Shown here piece by piece: positions 1-6,696 of a DNA stretch of 11,773 nt. The notes beneath the pieces were generated by a model, which was not told where the DNA came from, made no database searches, and was given only the letters and a program-made list of their open reading frames with translations. Position numbers and translations under genes: made by a program. The DNA is from DATIJJ01 sp039936115 (GTDB lineage Bacteria > Pseudomonadota > Gammaproteobacteria > DSM-16500): contig JBDTIZ010000271.1 in assembly GCA_039936115.1 (NCBI GenBank), positions 1 through 11,773 of the forward strand, given 5' to 3'. Within the stretch, counting starts at the first letter, position 1; every line of letters starts with the position of its first letter.

Positions 1-44
1 TTGTCCATATCAAGGGGTGTGCTTTTTGCGGAAAAATTTTTCAT
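1..44 (-). CDS. Start of an unidentified gene, cut by the left edge
   Basis: An ATG at 44 on the minus strand opens a frame that runs off the window; the visible residues are MKNFSAKSTPLDMD. A good ribosome site supports this start: GGAG (complement of 51-54) lies 6 bases upstream. It follows the SGNH gene on the same strand after about 100 bases, so it is probably the next gene of that operon. Fourteen residues are too few to name a family. The SD lies inside a small inverted repeat, annotated separately. Confidence 0.5.
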   Translation of the reverse strand, partial: MKNFSAKSTPLDMD

Positions 45-50
45 CTGATT

Positions 51-73
51 CTCCATTGAATTTAAAAATGGAG
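51..73 (-). promoter_or_regulatory. Possible SD-masking hairpin before the left-edge gene
   Basis: Read on the minus strand, CTCCATT (67-73) and AATGGAG (51-57) are perfect 7-base inverted arms around a 9-base loop. The 3' arm contains the GGAG ribosome site of the gene starting at 44. If folded in mRNA, the stem would hide that site. Seven-base arms are common by chance in AT-rich DNA, so this is only a suggestion. Confidence 0.25.
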
Positions 74-147
74 TGTAATTAGATTGGAAAGAATTTTTTA
101 GTGGGTGGTTTAATTAGCGCTTACGAATTAACATTGTCATCAACTCC

Positions 148-1197
148 TTAACCAGAAACATTTTTCGGCAATGACCCAAGACAAGAATTTAATGATTGTA
201 GCGCTTGAGATGAATTTTGTACTGGATTGTTGCGCCACTGCGTTAACATTTTTGACGTTGCAAGCAATCTTCCCGCCGAGTTAACGTGAGCCCAATCATA
301 TAACTCAATACCATCATAAGAAATCTTGATGTATGGCAAACCTAATTGTTGAATCGGCTCCACATATAAAGCTTGATCAACTTTATTAGAAGGAATTAAT
401 GTTGTCACAATCTGTAAATTTCGATTATGCAGTAATGTTAAATTAAGCATATCTCGAATCAACTCCACATCCCCAGTTCTTTTATGTTCAGCAACTTTGG
501 GATAGCTTATAAGAAACGCAGGGGTTTTTTGAAAAACCGCACCCCATCCTGGAATCCAATAATCAAAGACGTCACCATTCGCCCATTTTCTAAATCCAAC
601 GGGATACATTAAAAAACGTTGTACAACAAATTTATTGTTCGCATAAGTAATTCGCGGAAAAATACCATCTAATAACCAATCACGTCTTAATACAGTCCAC
701 GTTTCTAACACTTTTACATAAGATGTTATGCGATCTTCGAGAAGTATTGGTCGTCCAACATTAGAAAAATTCGTTTGCGTCAGAGTCCTGTACAGCTCAA
801 GTAATACCACTTTGCATTTTAAATTATTATTATCAAATACGCGCTTTTGAAAAGAAAAACTTTCTCCCCATCCTACAGCCAGATTCATGACTTTAATGAG
901 ATGCCCTGCTTGGAATGACAGCGCTTTACTAATCTGTTCTGCTGAAAATCCAAGTTCCGCATGTGAATTCCCAACAATCAATACATCGGCATTCGCCATG
1001 CGTGTACCAAAACCAAACAATCCTTGATAGATAATTCGGTGTATTGCATCCTGAGCGCCGTACGAACTCACAAAGACATCACTAGGCGGAAGTGAAAACT
1101 TTGCAGGTCCACCTTTAGGTGCAAAGCACACTGCAATCATCACTAATATAATTAAGCTCGCAAACAATCCCCCATAATAAGCACCTGCTGATTTCAT
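148..1197 (-). CDS. Membrane-anchored SGNH-fold protein, partner of the MBOAT acyltransferase
   Basis: A 349-residue protein. I chose ATG 1197 over the upstream in-frame start at 1221 because AAAGGCGG sits about 7 bases before it, and the neighbouring MBOAT frame stops at 1211. Residues about 8-26 form one hydrophobic segment, a signal anchor that would place the rest outside the cytoplasm. LIVGNSHAE (Ser78) matches the nucleophile block of SGNH/GDSL hydrolases, with Asn replacing the usual Asp. DWAH (Asp301, His304) near the C-terminus matches the DxxH block, so a complete Ser-Asp-His triad is present. Known context: MBOAT proteins that O-acylate exported polysaccharides often have such a partner (AlgJ/AlgX and DltD types). 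Inference: it completes acetyl or other acyl transfer to the glycan, or removes it. The acyl group and glycan are unknown. It lies 13 bases after the MBOAT stop and is surely cotranscribed. Confidence 0.75.
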   Translation of the reverse strand: MKSAGAYYGGLFASLIILVMIAVCFAPKGGPAKFSLPPSDVFVSSYGAQDAIHRIIYQGLFGFGTRMANADVLIVGNSHAELGFSAEQISKALSFQAGHLIKVMNLAVGWGESFSFQKRVFDNNNLKCKVVLLELYRTLTQTNFSNVGRPILLEDRITSYVKVLETWTVLRRDWLLDGIFPRITYANNKFVVQRFLMYPVGFRKWANGDVFDYWIPGWGAVFQKTPAFLISYPKVAEHKRTGDVELIRDMLNLTLLHNRNLQIVTTLIPSNKVDQALYVEPIQQLGLPYIKISYDGIELYDWAHVNSAGRLLATSKMLTQWRNNPVQNSSQALQSLNSCLGSLPKNVSG

Positions 1198-1210
1198 CCG
1201 ATCACCGCCT

Positions 1211-2582
1211 TTAAAAAGCAAAATAAATAAAAACTGCTGGAGGCGCTTGCACTAGCAATGTGGTCATTAACATCAAACCTGTTAACACACCCAGCACCGG
1301 CATCATTCTTGAGGGGCCAATGAGACGCATAAAAGTAGGTGCAAAGTGATGGAAGACCAAAGGCAATGCATAAATTGATAACCATAATAATTTATAATCA
1401 GTCACTACGGAAGTCGGTGTAAACATGTCATGAATAAAATGACTGGCAAATGGGACAGATGGGGCGCGAAAAAACACCCAAGCAATTAATACAATTATTT
1501 GTGACACTATCCACCAAATGGGTATACGCCATCCGTTTACCTGATGCACACCCGCCAGTCTTTCAACCAGCAAACCAGAACCATGAATAGCCCCCCCAAA
1601 TTAGAAAAGTCCAAGCTGCACCGTGCCACATTCCGCCGATCGCCATCACTATTAATAAGTTTATACTCGTCCGCATTATTCCGTGGCGATTCCCGCCAAG
1701 TGGTATATATAAATAATCTCTGAGCCAACGAGAAAGTGTAATATGCCAGCGACGCCAAAAATCCTGAAAACCGACTGCTCGCATCGGCGAACGAAAATTG
1801 ACCGGCAAACGATAGCCTAACAACCTCGCCATCCCGCACGCCATTAAGCTATATCCAGCAAAATCACCGTAGAGTTGGAAATAATAATACAGCGCAAGAA
1901 ACCAATGTCCACTTGCATCAATCACTGGCGCTGATAATTTCCAGTAAGGATCAATTGCTGCGCCTATATTATCAGCACAAATAGTTTTCAAAAAAAGTCC
2001 TGTCACAAACAAATGACTGCCAAAGATTAAGTCGCGATTAAAATTCCGACGCAATTTTAGCTGCGGCAATAGCTGCCATCCTCTCACGATTGGGCCTGCA
2101 ATCACATGAGGAAAAAACGATAAATAAAACAAAAAATCAATGAAACTTGCGCGGCGATAACCTCCTCTATGTAGATCAACTAAATAACTAATGATGTGAA
2201 AGGAATAAAATGAAATCCCTAACGGCAAACCGATTTTTTCTAGTGGGTCGCTCAGAAAAGTCGTTAAATGATGTCCAAATAAAAAATCGCGATATTTAAA
2301 TAAAATAAGCAATAAAATATTGAACACAATACCCGCAAACAAAATGGGTGATTTATTCAACCGCTGTGTAAGTCGAAGGTTCTGACGTGAGATCAAGTCT
2401 GCAAAAATAAATCCCGCGAGTACTGTCATGATAAAAATAATTAAACTAGCCCAACCCCACGTGGCAATCACCAACAAACTCACACAAATCAAAACATATT
2501 TTCTAATTGAAAAAGCTGATAGCCTTATCAAAATCGTTAATATGCTAAAAAGTAAAATAAAAGAAACATTTGTATAAAACAA
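1211..2582 (-). pseudogene. MBOAT-family O-acyltransferase, frameshifted in a poly-G tract
   Basis: Two overlapping frames together make one MBOAT protein. The first (2582-1563) starts at a TTG directly after a TAA, with GGAG 11 bases upstream. It encodes 339 residues containing the family landmarks FQDFWRRWHITLSRWLRDY, YIPLGGNR and GGMWHGAAWTF, the last holding the conserved histidine His320. After LIWGG it runs out of frame and stops. The other frame continues AIHGSGLLVERL and ends FIYFAF, close to the usual MBOAT C-terminus. Removing one G from the G7 run (1591-1597) joins them as IWGAIHG, giving 456 residues, a normal family length. As written, the product loses its last quarter, including several membrane helices. 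A real mutation, a phase-variable state and a sequencing error are all possible. When intact, MBOAT proteins pass acyl groups across the membrane, here presumably to a surface polysaccharide. The SGNH gene follows. Confidence 0.85.
1591..1597 (-). repeat. G7 homopolymer at the frameshift in the MBOAT gene
   Basis: Seven Gs on the coding (minus) strand, written as seven Cs on the plus strand. They lie exactly where the MBOAT reading frame changes. With G6 (or G9) the gene reads through; with G7 it stops at 1563. I noticed no other G or C run this long, so coincidence with the frame break is striking. Homopolymers of this kind slip during replication and are also a typical site of sequencing errors. 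Confidence 0.85.
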
Positions 2583-2655
2583 TTAAATAATCACTCCATA
2601 AAAAATTTTGTAACTATGGCATTGCTTGCTTCAAAATAGCATCTTTTTAAGAGGC

Positions 2656-4353
2656 CTAACTCTTTCTAAACTTAATTTGATTAGCCTTATCATGCTGATC
2701 AATCGAGGTTGCTCTCTCCCAATCAACCTGTAAACCTTCAAAATCTTCTTTATGGACAACCTTAGGTACCCATACTTTTTGACCGTCAAAAAAAATGATC
2801 CAGAGTTTTGAATAAGGAACAGGATGCTTATCACCTATTGGGCCTGCATTCATTACACCTTTTGTGTCCTTTTCAAAACGAGTACGCCAATAAGGAGCAT
2901 GTGCGGGATTAGGTATATTAGAAATAACACGCAATGAAACAGGTTGATGCAACATCGTTTGTCCGTAAATAGAGATATAAACACGAATTGTGTTTATGTC
3001 AGCATCATTTCCTCTAGCCACTCTCACTAAATAAAAAGGAGATTCCGCAGGTGATATATTCAATTTTTTAATACCTTCCGCCAAAGTTTGTTGATAGTGT
3101 GTTCTTAATACCAAATGATGATTATAGTCTAACCCCATTACAAACGAACAAGCATTCAATAGAGCGATTAAAACTAAAACTGTTTTATGTTTTGCTGAAG
3201 AATTACACCAAGGCAATAAATTTACAATCAGAAAAATGACTGACACATATAACAACGGCTGCCAGACTTGTTGCACCATCAAAGAACGTGAACCGGGGTA
3301 CCAAATACTACTAGTAGATTCCAGAATAATGATGGGCACAATGATTGAAAGCATGATCACAACTACCCACCCGAGCGGGATATTTTGAACTGAATCGAGT
3401 ATTTTCTTGGCTGGATATATGAAAAAAAGGAAACAGGAAAAGAGAAAAGCACTAAAAAAAATCGAGATAATCTGCAAAAGAGAAAAGTCTGCAAATGTTA
3501 ATTTGAGTAGAGCATGGTACGCAGGATGATAAAAGAAATGCTGGATACTTTGCAGAAACTGTTTTGAAAACATACTCCAATTAAACACATAAAACACATC
3601 CGCATTACGACTGACGGTATACCAGATCATATTATAAATCAAAAATATACCCGCAAAAAATCCCACGTCCCAAGCTGGGTGACAGACTCTCTCCCAACGT
3701 GTTAGTTTGATTGCTTGATTTGACACACGAAAAAATGCAAGAAAAGTAATGGCAATAATTGCACCTGGCTGCAAGGTATAAGTCGTAATCGTAAATAAAT
3801 AAAGAATTAATGCAATCGCCAGATCACGACTATTACGTCTATTACTATCAACGTAGCGACAATAAAAATATATGGTTAACAGGCTGGTACCTAGTGCGCC
3901 TAGATAAACCCAAATAACTTGTTCAAAATAACTTGAAAAATTCCAAGTCAACACAAGCAAAGCAACAGAAAAGGCAAACGTACGACACTGCTGCCGACCC
4001 AATCTATCCAATAGTAAAAAAACAGCGATAGCAAGAAATGGGTCAAGACATTTCCTAATAATATACAAACCACAATCAAATGATTTTATGATAGGTGAGA
4101 CAAGTATCCACCACCAAATTGACATGGGATTACGGTCATTCATATTCCAAAATTCGTGGGCAACCTTAGCGCCTTTTGCTTGCAACATGAATCCCAGAAA
4201 ATTACGATCCTCGCCCATAGGCCAGACATTAAAACCAAAGTGATAACCAAGACCTTGAAAAAATCCTAAAAGAATGAGACTCATTATCCAAACAATTAAA
4301 ATGGTGACTATGGGCACAGTTGTTGATAAGTTATTTGCCGTCACTTTATTCAT
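2656..4353 (-). CDS. Polytopic membrane protein, putative GT-C-like glycosyltransferase (copy A)
   Basis: I chose ATG 4353 (565 residues) rather than the longer in-frame start at 4434. AAGGAAG lies just upstream of it, and the length and N-terminus then match copy B (563 residues, 6697-8388). There are roughly ten or eleven hydrophobic helices, the first at about residues 12-32. The last 130 residues look soluble and contain NAGPIGDKH, WIIFFDGQKVWVP and GLQVDW. The loop after helix 1 carries WPMGEDRN (Glu48, Asp49) and MNDRNP (Asp73). Acidic residues in the first outer loop fit GT-C lipid-linked-sugar glycosyltransferases, but I cannot match a named family. Both clusters and the motif YPGSRSLMVQQVWQP are shared with copy B. 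It is the first gene of the leftward operon with the MBOAT and SGNH genes, 73 bases before the MBOAT start. Other roles, such as a polymerase or another envelope enzyme, remain open. Confidence 0.75.
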   Translation of the reverse strand: MNKVTANNLSTTVPIVTILIVWIMSLILLGFFQGLGYHFGFNVWPMGEDRNFLGFMLQAKGAKVAHEFWNMNDRNPMSIWWWILVSPIIKSFDCGLYIIRKCLDPFLAIAVFLLLDRLGRQQCRTFAFSVALLVLTWNFSSYFEQVIWVYLGALGTSLLTIYFYCRYVDSNRRNSRDLAIALILYLFTITTYTLQPGAIIAITFLAFFRVSNQAIKLTRWERVCHPAWDVGFFAGIFLIYNMIWYTVSRNADVFYVFNWSMFSKQFLQSIQHFFYHPAYHALLKLTFADFSLLQIISIFFSAFLFSCFLFFIYPAKKILDSVQNIPLGWVVVIMLSIIVPIIILESTSSIWYPGSRSLMVQQVWQPLLYVSVIFLIVNLLPWCNSSAKHKTVLVLIALLNACSFVMGLDYNHHLVLRTHYQQTLAEGIKKLNISPAESPFYLVRVARGNDADINTIRVYISIYGQTMLHQPVSLRVISNIPNPAHAPYWRTRFEKDTKGVMNAGPIGDKHPVPYSKLWIIFFDGQKVWVPKVVHKEDFEGLQVDWERATSIDQHDKANQIKFRKS

Positions 4354-4384
4354 GTGTCTTCCTTGCCAGCATCTACAAAACGCG

Positions 4385-4413
4385 AGCATAGAATAATTAG
4401 GAGCTGTTGACAA
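4385..4413 (-). promoter_or_regulatory. Sigma70-like promoter for the leftward operon (copy A, MBOAT, SGNH)
   Basis: On the minus strand TTGTCA (complement of 4408-4413, 5/6 to TTGACA) is followed after exactly 17 bases by TATGCT (complement of 4385-4390, 4/6 to TATAAT). Transcription would start near 4378, giving a leader of about 25 bases before ATG 4353. The position and spacing fit well; the -10 box is ordinary. Confidence 0.45.
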
Positions 4414-4443
4414 TTGAGTAGTGAACACGGTCATCCTAAGCGA

Positions 4444-4497
4444 AGTAAAGAAGATCGTTCATTGCCGTGAAGGCGGGAATGACAGGTCTTCTTTACT
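4444..4497. repeat. 54-base nested inverted repeat (REP/MITE-like remnant)
   Basis: The outer arms AGTAAAGAAGATC (4444-4456) and GGTCTTCTTTACT (4485-4497) pair at 12 of 13 positions, the remaining pair being G-T. Inside is a second hairpin, TCATTGCCGT (4459-4468) with GCGGGAATGA (4473-4482), with a four-base loop, one mismatch and one G-T pair. The inner part resembles the dispersed palindrome GTCATTCCCGC...GCGGGAATGAC, and the preceding TCATCCTAAGCGAAG resembles another common dispersed bacterial repeat (both recalled, not searched). It is locally GC-richer than its surroundings. It sits between two divergent genes and I saw no second copy in the window. Confidence 0.65.
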
Positions 4498-4507
4498 CCT
4501 ATATACT
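4479..4507 (+). promoter_or_regulatory. Sigma70-like promoter for the methyltransferase gene
   Basis: ATGACA (4479-4484, 5/6 to TTGACA), a 17-base spacer, then TATACT (4502-4507, 5/6 to TATAAT). Transcription would begin near 4514, leaving a leader of about 29 bases before ATG 4543. The -35 box is the end of the inner palindrome of the hairpin element, and the element's right arm fills most of the spacer. Confidence 0.5.
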
Positions 4508-4542
4508 GCTTTCACTTTTACATACGCTTCGGAGAGCTCACA

Positions 4543-5577
4543 ATGAAAGGTAATCTTTTACAGCACCTTCGCTGTACGACATGCCAAGGAAACCTCGCAT
4601 GGCACGCTTATTCAAATCATAACAAAGATGAAATAAAGGATGGCATTGCCTGGTGTGAATCTTGCAAGAACTGGTACCCAATTGAAGATAGCTTACTCGA
4701 GTTGTTACCACCCAATTTGGCTTATCATGACGATAGAAAACGCTTCTTTGAAAAATACCGCGCCGATATGGAGAACCGCGGATTGATCGTTGCAGCAGAT
4801 CAAGAAAAAGACAGCTCCGTTGAAATGCAATTAAAACAGCAAGAACATTTTGATTGGTATTCACAAAATGAAAACCAGAGTTACAATGATTATGAACATT
4901 TGCCTTTTTGGGAAGCCGTTGATTTAGTTACTTTTGCGGACTGGCGCAAACGTGTTAAACCCAATACATGGATGTTAGATATCGGCTGTGCGCAAGGTCG
5001 TAGTGCTTTTAAATTTATGGATATGCCAATTAATATTGTTGGTTTTGATATTTCCAAGCCAGCTATTCGACAAGCTATTCAGCGGTATCGCGCGGGTCAA
5101 TATAAAGCTGATGCTATATTTTTCTGTGCGGACGGTTCGAATTTACCCTTTACACCAAATACATTCGATTATGTTTTGATTTATGGCGTTCTTCATCACT
5201 TGCCCGATCCGGGACATACCTGTAAACAAATAGCAGACATTCTTAAACCGAATGGAATTTATTTTGGTTCTGAAAATAATGAAACTATCCTACGTACTTT
5301 GTTTGATTTACTTATGAAGATTAAACCACTCTGGTTTGAGGAAGCTGGCGCTGAACCATTGATTTCTGCTAAACAATTCCGTGAATGGTTTGCAAATACG
5401 TCGGTTAACATTAAAACCAACACGCATGTGTTCCTACCGCCACACTTGATTAACTTATTGGGCCATCGCTTGGGCTTACAGTTCCTACGCTTTTCCGACG
5501 CACTAGGTCGCGTCCTGCCTTTTCTTCGTAAACACGGCGGGCTAATTCAATGTTACGGCACTAAACAAATAAAATAA
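4543..5577 (+). CDS. SAM-dependent class I methyltransferase with N-terminal zinc-ribbon
   Basis: A 344-residue protein with GGAG 8 bases before the ATG. Residues 11-41 hold two CxxC pairs (Cys11/Cys14 and Cys38/Cys41) in a Trm112-like zinc-ribbon context (GIAWCESCKNWYPIEDSLLELLP). The Rossmann methyltransferase domain follows: motif I MLDIGCAQGR at 144-153 binds S-adenosylmethionine, VGFDIS is the acidic motif II, DGSNLPFTPNTFDYV is the motif III/IV region, and GVLHHLPDP is the typical Methyltransf_11 post-motif. Many such fusions sit in polysaccharide loci; the acceptor cannot be read from sequence. Inference: it methylates a sugar or glycan end of this locus. It is alone on the plus strand, transcribed away from copy A and towards the ketoisomerase gene, so it has its own promoter. 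Confidence 0.85.
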   Translation: MKGNLLQHLRCTTCQGNLAWHAYSNHNKDEIKDGIAWCESCKNWYPIEDSLLELLPPNLAYHDDRKRFFEKYRADMENRGLIVAADQEKDSSVEMQLKQQEHFDWYSQNENQSYNDYEHLPFWEAVDLVTFADWRKRVKPNTWMLDIGCAQGRSAFKFMDMPINIVGFDISKPAIRQAIQRYRAGQYKADAIFFCADGSNLPFTPNTFDYVLIYGVLHHLPDPGHTCKQIADILKPNGIYFGSENNETILRTLFDLLMKIKPLWFEEAGAEPLISAKQFREWFANTSVNIKTNTHVFLPPHLINLLGHRLGLQFLRFSDALGRVLPFLRKHGGLIQCYGTKQIK

Positions 5578-5581
5578 TATT

Positions 5582-5634
5582 TTGGATGTGATGAAAATAT
5601 CGTATCTCTATACTTACTTTATACTCACATCCAA
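5582..5634. repeat. 10-base inverted repeat between convergent genes
   Basis: TTGGATGTGA (5582-5591) and TCACATCCAA (5625-5634) are perfect inverted arms 33 bases apart, starting just after the methyltransferase stop. A smaller hairpin (TTGCT 5642-5646 with AGCAA 5652-5656) follows. The place suits a shared transcription end for two converging genes, but the loop is long and there is no clear T-run after the stem, so I do not call it an intrinsic terminator. Confidence 0.4.
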
Positions 5635-5683
5635 TTAACTATTGCTGTAATAGCAAATCAAGGTTTTTAACATTCGGCTAAAA

Positions 5684-6103
5684 CTAAATTGAAATTGTCG
5701 TATTAATCGCCTGCAAAAAATTCTCATAATTACGATAATAATCTGACTCTTGATAAGAATCTGATGCCAATACCATACAAATTGATTTACTTTGAAAATT
5801 TTCAACTGAAGTCCAAATCATCGGAGGAATATATAAACCTTTCCAGGGTTTATTCAAATGAAAACGCTGTTTTTCTCGTCCATCGTCAATTTCCACATCT
5901 AAACTATCGCCTAAACTTAAAATAAATTGTTGAAGCGTTTTATGTGCATGAGCACCGCGGGATTTCTGTGCGGGTACATCATAAAGATAGAAAATACGTT
6001 TAATCTCAAAAGGAATATGTTGATTGCTTTCAATGAAACTGAGAAGACCACGATCGTCGACATGTTTTGGTAAATCAATTAATTTACAATTTTTAATACT
6101 CAT
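5684..6103 (-). CDS. Nucleotide-sugar 3,4-ketoisomerase (FdtA/QdtA, WxcM-like cupin)
   Basis: A 139-residue single-domain cupin, a normal length for the family. The hallmark RGAHAHK (Arg49 to Lys55, paired His52 and His54) is present, as are the N-terminal DDRGLLSF and IPFEIKRIFYLYDVP stretches and the later LYIPPMIW. Known enzymes convert dTDP-4-keto-6-deoxyglucose to the 3-keto isomer, before transamination to a 3-amino-3,6-dideoxyhexose (Fuc3N with FdtA, Qui3N with QdtA). The sequence alone does not tell me which epimer is made. It overlaps the acetyltransferase gene by four bases (ATGA), so the two are translationally coupled and belong to one pathway. The aminotransferase expected between them is not in the window. 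It is the last gene of the copy B operon. Confidence 0.88.
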   Translation of the reverse strand: MSIKNCKLIDLPKHVDDRGLLSFIESNQHIPFEIKRIFYLYDVPAQKSRGAHAHKTLQQFILSLGDSLDVEIDDGREKQRFHLNKPWKGLYIPPMIWTSVENFQSKSICMVLASDSYQESDYYRNYENFLQAINTTISI

Positions 6104-6678
6104 AGACTAACCTTATTCAATTCTTTTTGATCGATACTCAGTTGGTACTTATGTCCACATCGACAATGACCTGATGAGCCAACTACGATCAGCTGCATGC
6201 CGCACCGACAAATCCACCCTCGCAGTATAGCAGGATTGCCAAAAACAAGCGCATGAGAAGGAACATTCTTGGTCACGACACTCCCCGCTCCCACCATAGA
6301 CCAATTTCCTATCGTAATTCCAGGCAATAAAGTTGAATTCGCCCCAATACTGCATCCTTGCAATAAATGTGTTTTAGGATATTCCACTTGCTGGCGGCTA
6401 CGCGGACGTTTGTCATTTGTAAATGCAACACATGGCCCGATAAAAACATCATCTTCAATCTCGATCCCACTCCAAATATAGACACCGGATTTTACAGTGA
6501 CACGATTGCCAAGCGATACATTATTTTCAATCAGCGTATGGTCACAGATATTGCAATCAGACCCCACCGTAACGCCAGGAAGAATATGCGCAAAAGCCCA
6601 CACTCTTGTGTTTGCACCAATACTTACATTCTCTTCAATCAAAGCATGCGAGTGGATTTTTGCCGATGAATCAATCAT
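6100..6678 (-). CDS. Left-handed beta-helix sugar N-acetyltransferase (FdtC/QdtC-like) with Cys-rich tail
   Basis: A 192-residue protein built of hexapeptide repeats, visible as VSIGANTRVWAFAHI, VTVGSDCNI, VSLGNRVTV, IEIEDDVFIG, CSIGANSTLL and ITIGNWSMV. The segment FIGPCVAFTNDKRPRSR is typical of acetyltransferases acting on dTDP-3-amino-3,6-dideoxy sugars. After the closing FGNPAILRGW the tail has CRCG and CRCGHKY (about residues 157-181), a small zinc-ribbon-like element found in some members of this family. AAGG lies about 7 bases before the ATG. It starts 18 bases after copy B ends and overlaps the ketoisomerase by four bases. Inferred role: acyl-CoA-dependent N-acylation of a 3-amino-3,6-dideoxyhexose nucleotide. 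The acyl group is uncertain (acetyl is most likely). Confidence 0.85.
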   Translation of the reverse strand: MIDSSAKIHSHALIEENVSIGANTRVWAFAHILPGVTVGSDCNICDHTLIENNVSLGNRVTVKSGVYIWSGIEIEDDVFIGPCVAFTNDKRPRSRQQVEYPKTHLLQGCSIGANSTLLPGITIGNWSMVGAGSVVTKNVPSHALVFGNPAILRGWICRCGMQLIVVGSSGHCRCGHKYQLSIDQKELNKVSL

Positions 6679-6696
6679 TCCTCAACCTTATAAAAA

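Noticed and set aside
114..140. Tiny minus-strand ORF MTMLIRKR directly after AAGGAG
   Set aside because: Eight codons, and the SD overlaps the SGNH stop. It is too short to support as a gene, though it could act as a leader peptide.
523..538. Palindrome GGTTTTTTGAAAAACC, flanked by GGGG/ACCCC-like bases
   Set aside because: It lies inside the SGNH coding sequence, the loop is only two bases, and the bases are explained by the codons for VFQKTP. There is no sign of a terminator role.
1211..1573. Separate 120-residue membrane protein starting at 1573
   Set aside because: Its upstream frame reads AIHGSG in continuity with the MBOAT domain, and it ends with the usual MBOAT C-terminus. It is the tail of the frameshifted gene, not an independent one.
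4354..4434. 27-residue N-terminal extension of copy A
   Set aside because: There is no ribosome site before 4434, the paralogue has no such extension, the proposed promoter lies inside it, and a good SD precedes ATG 4353.
5642..5670. Hairpin TTGCT/AGCAA followed by GGTTTTTAAC as a terminator of the methyltransferase gene
   Set aside because: A five-base AT-rich stem separated from a short T-run is too weak to call.
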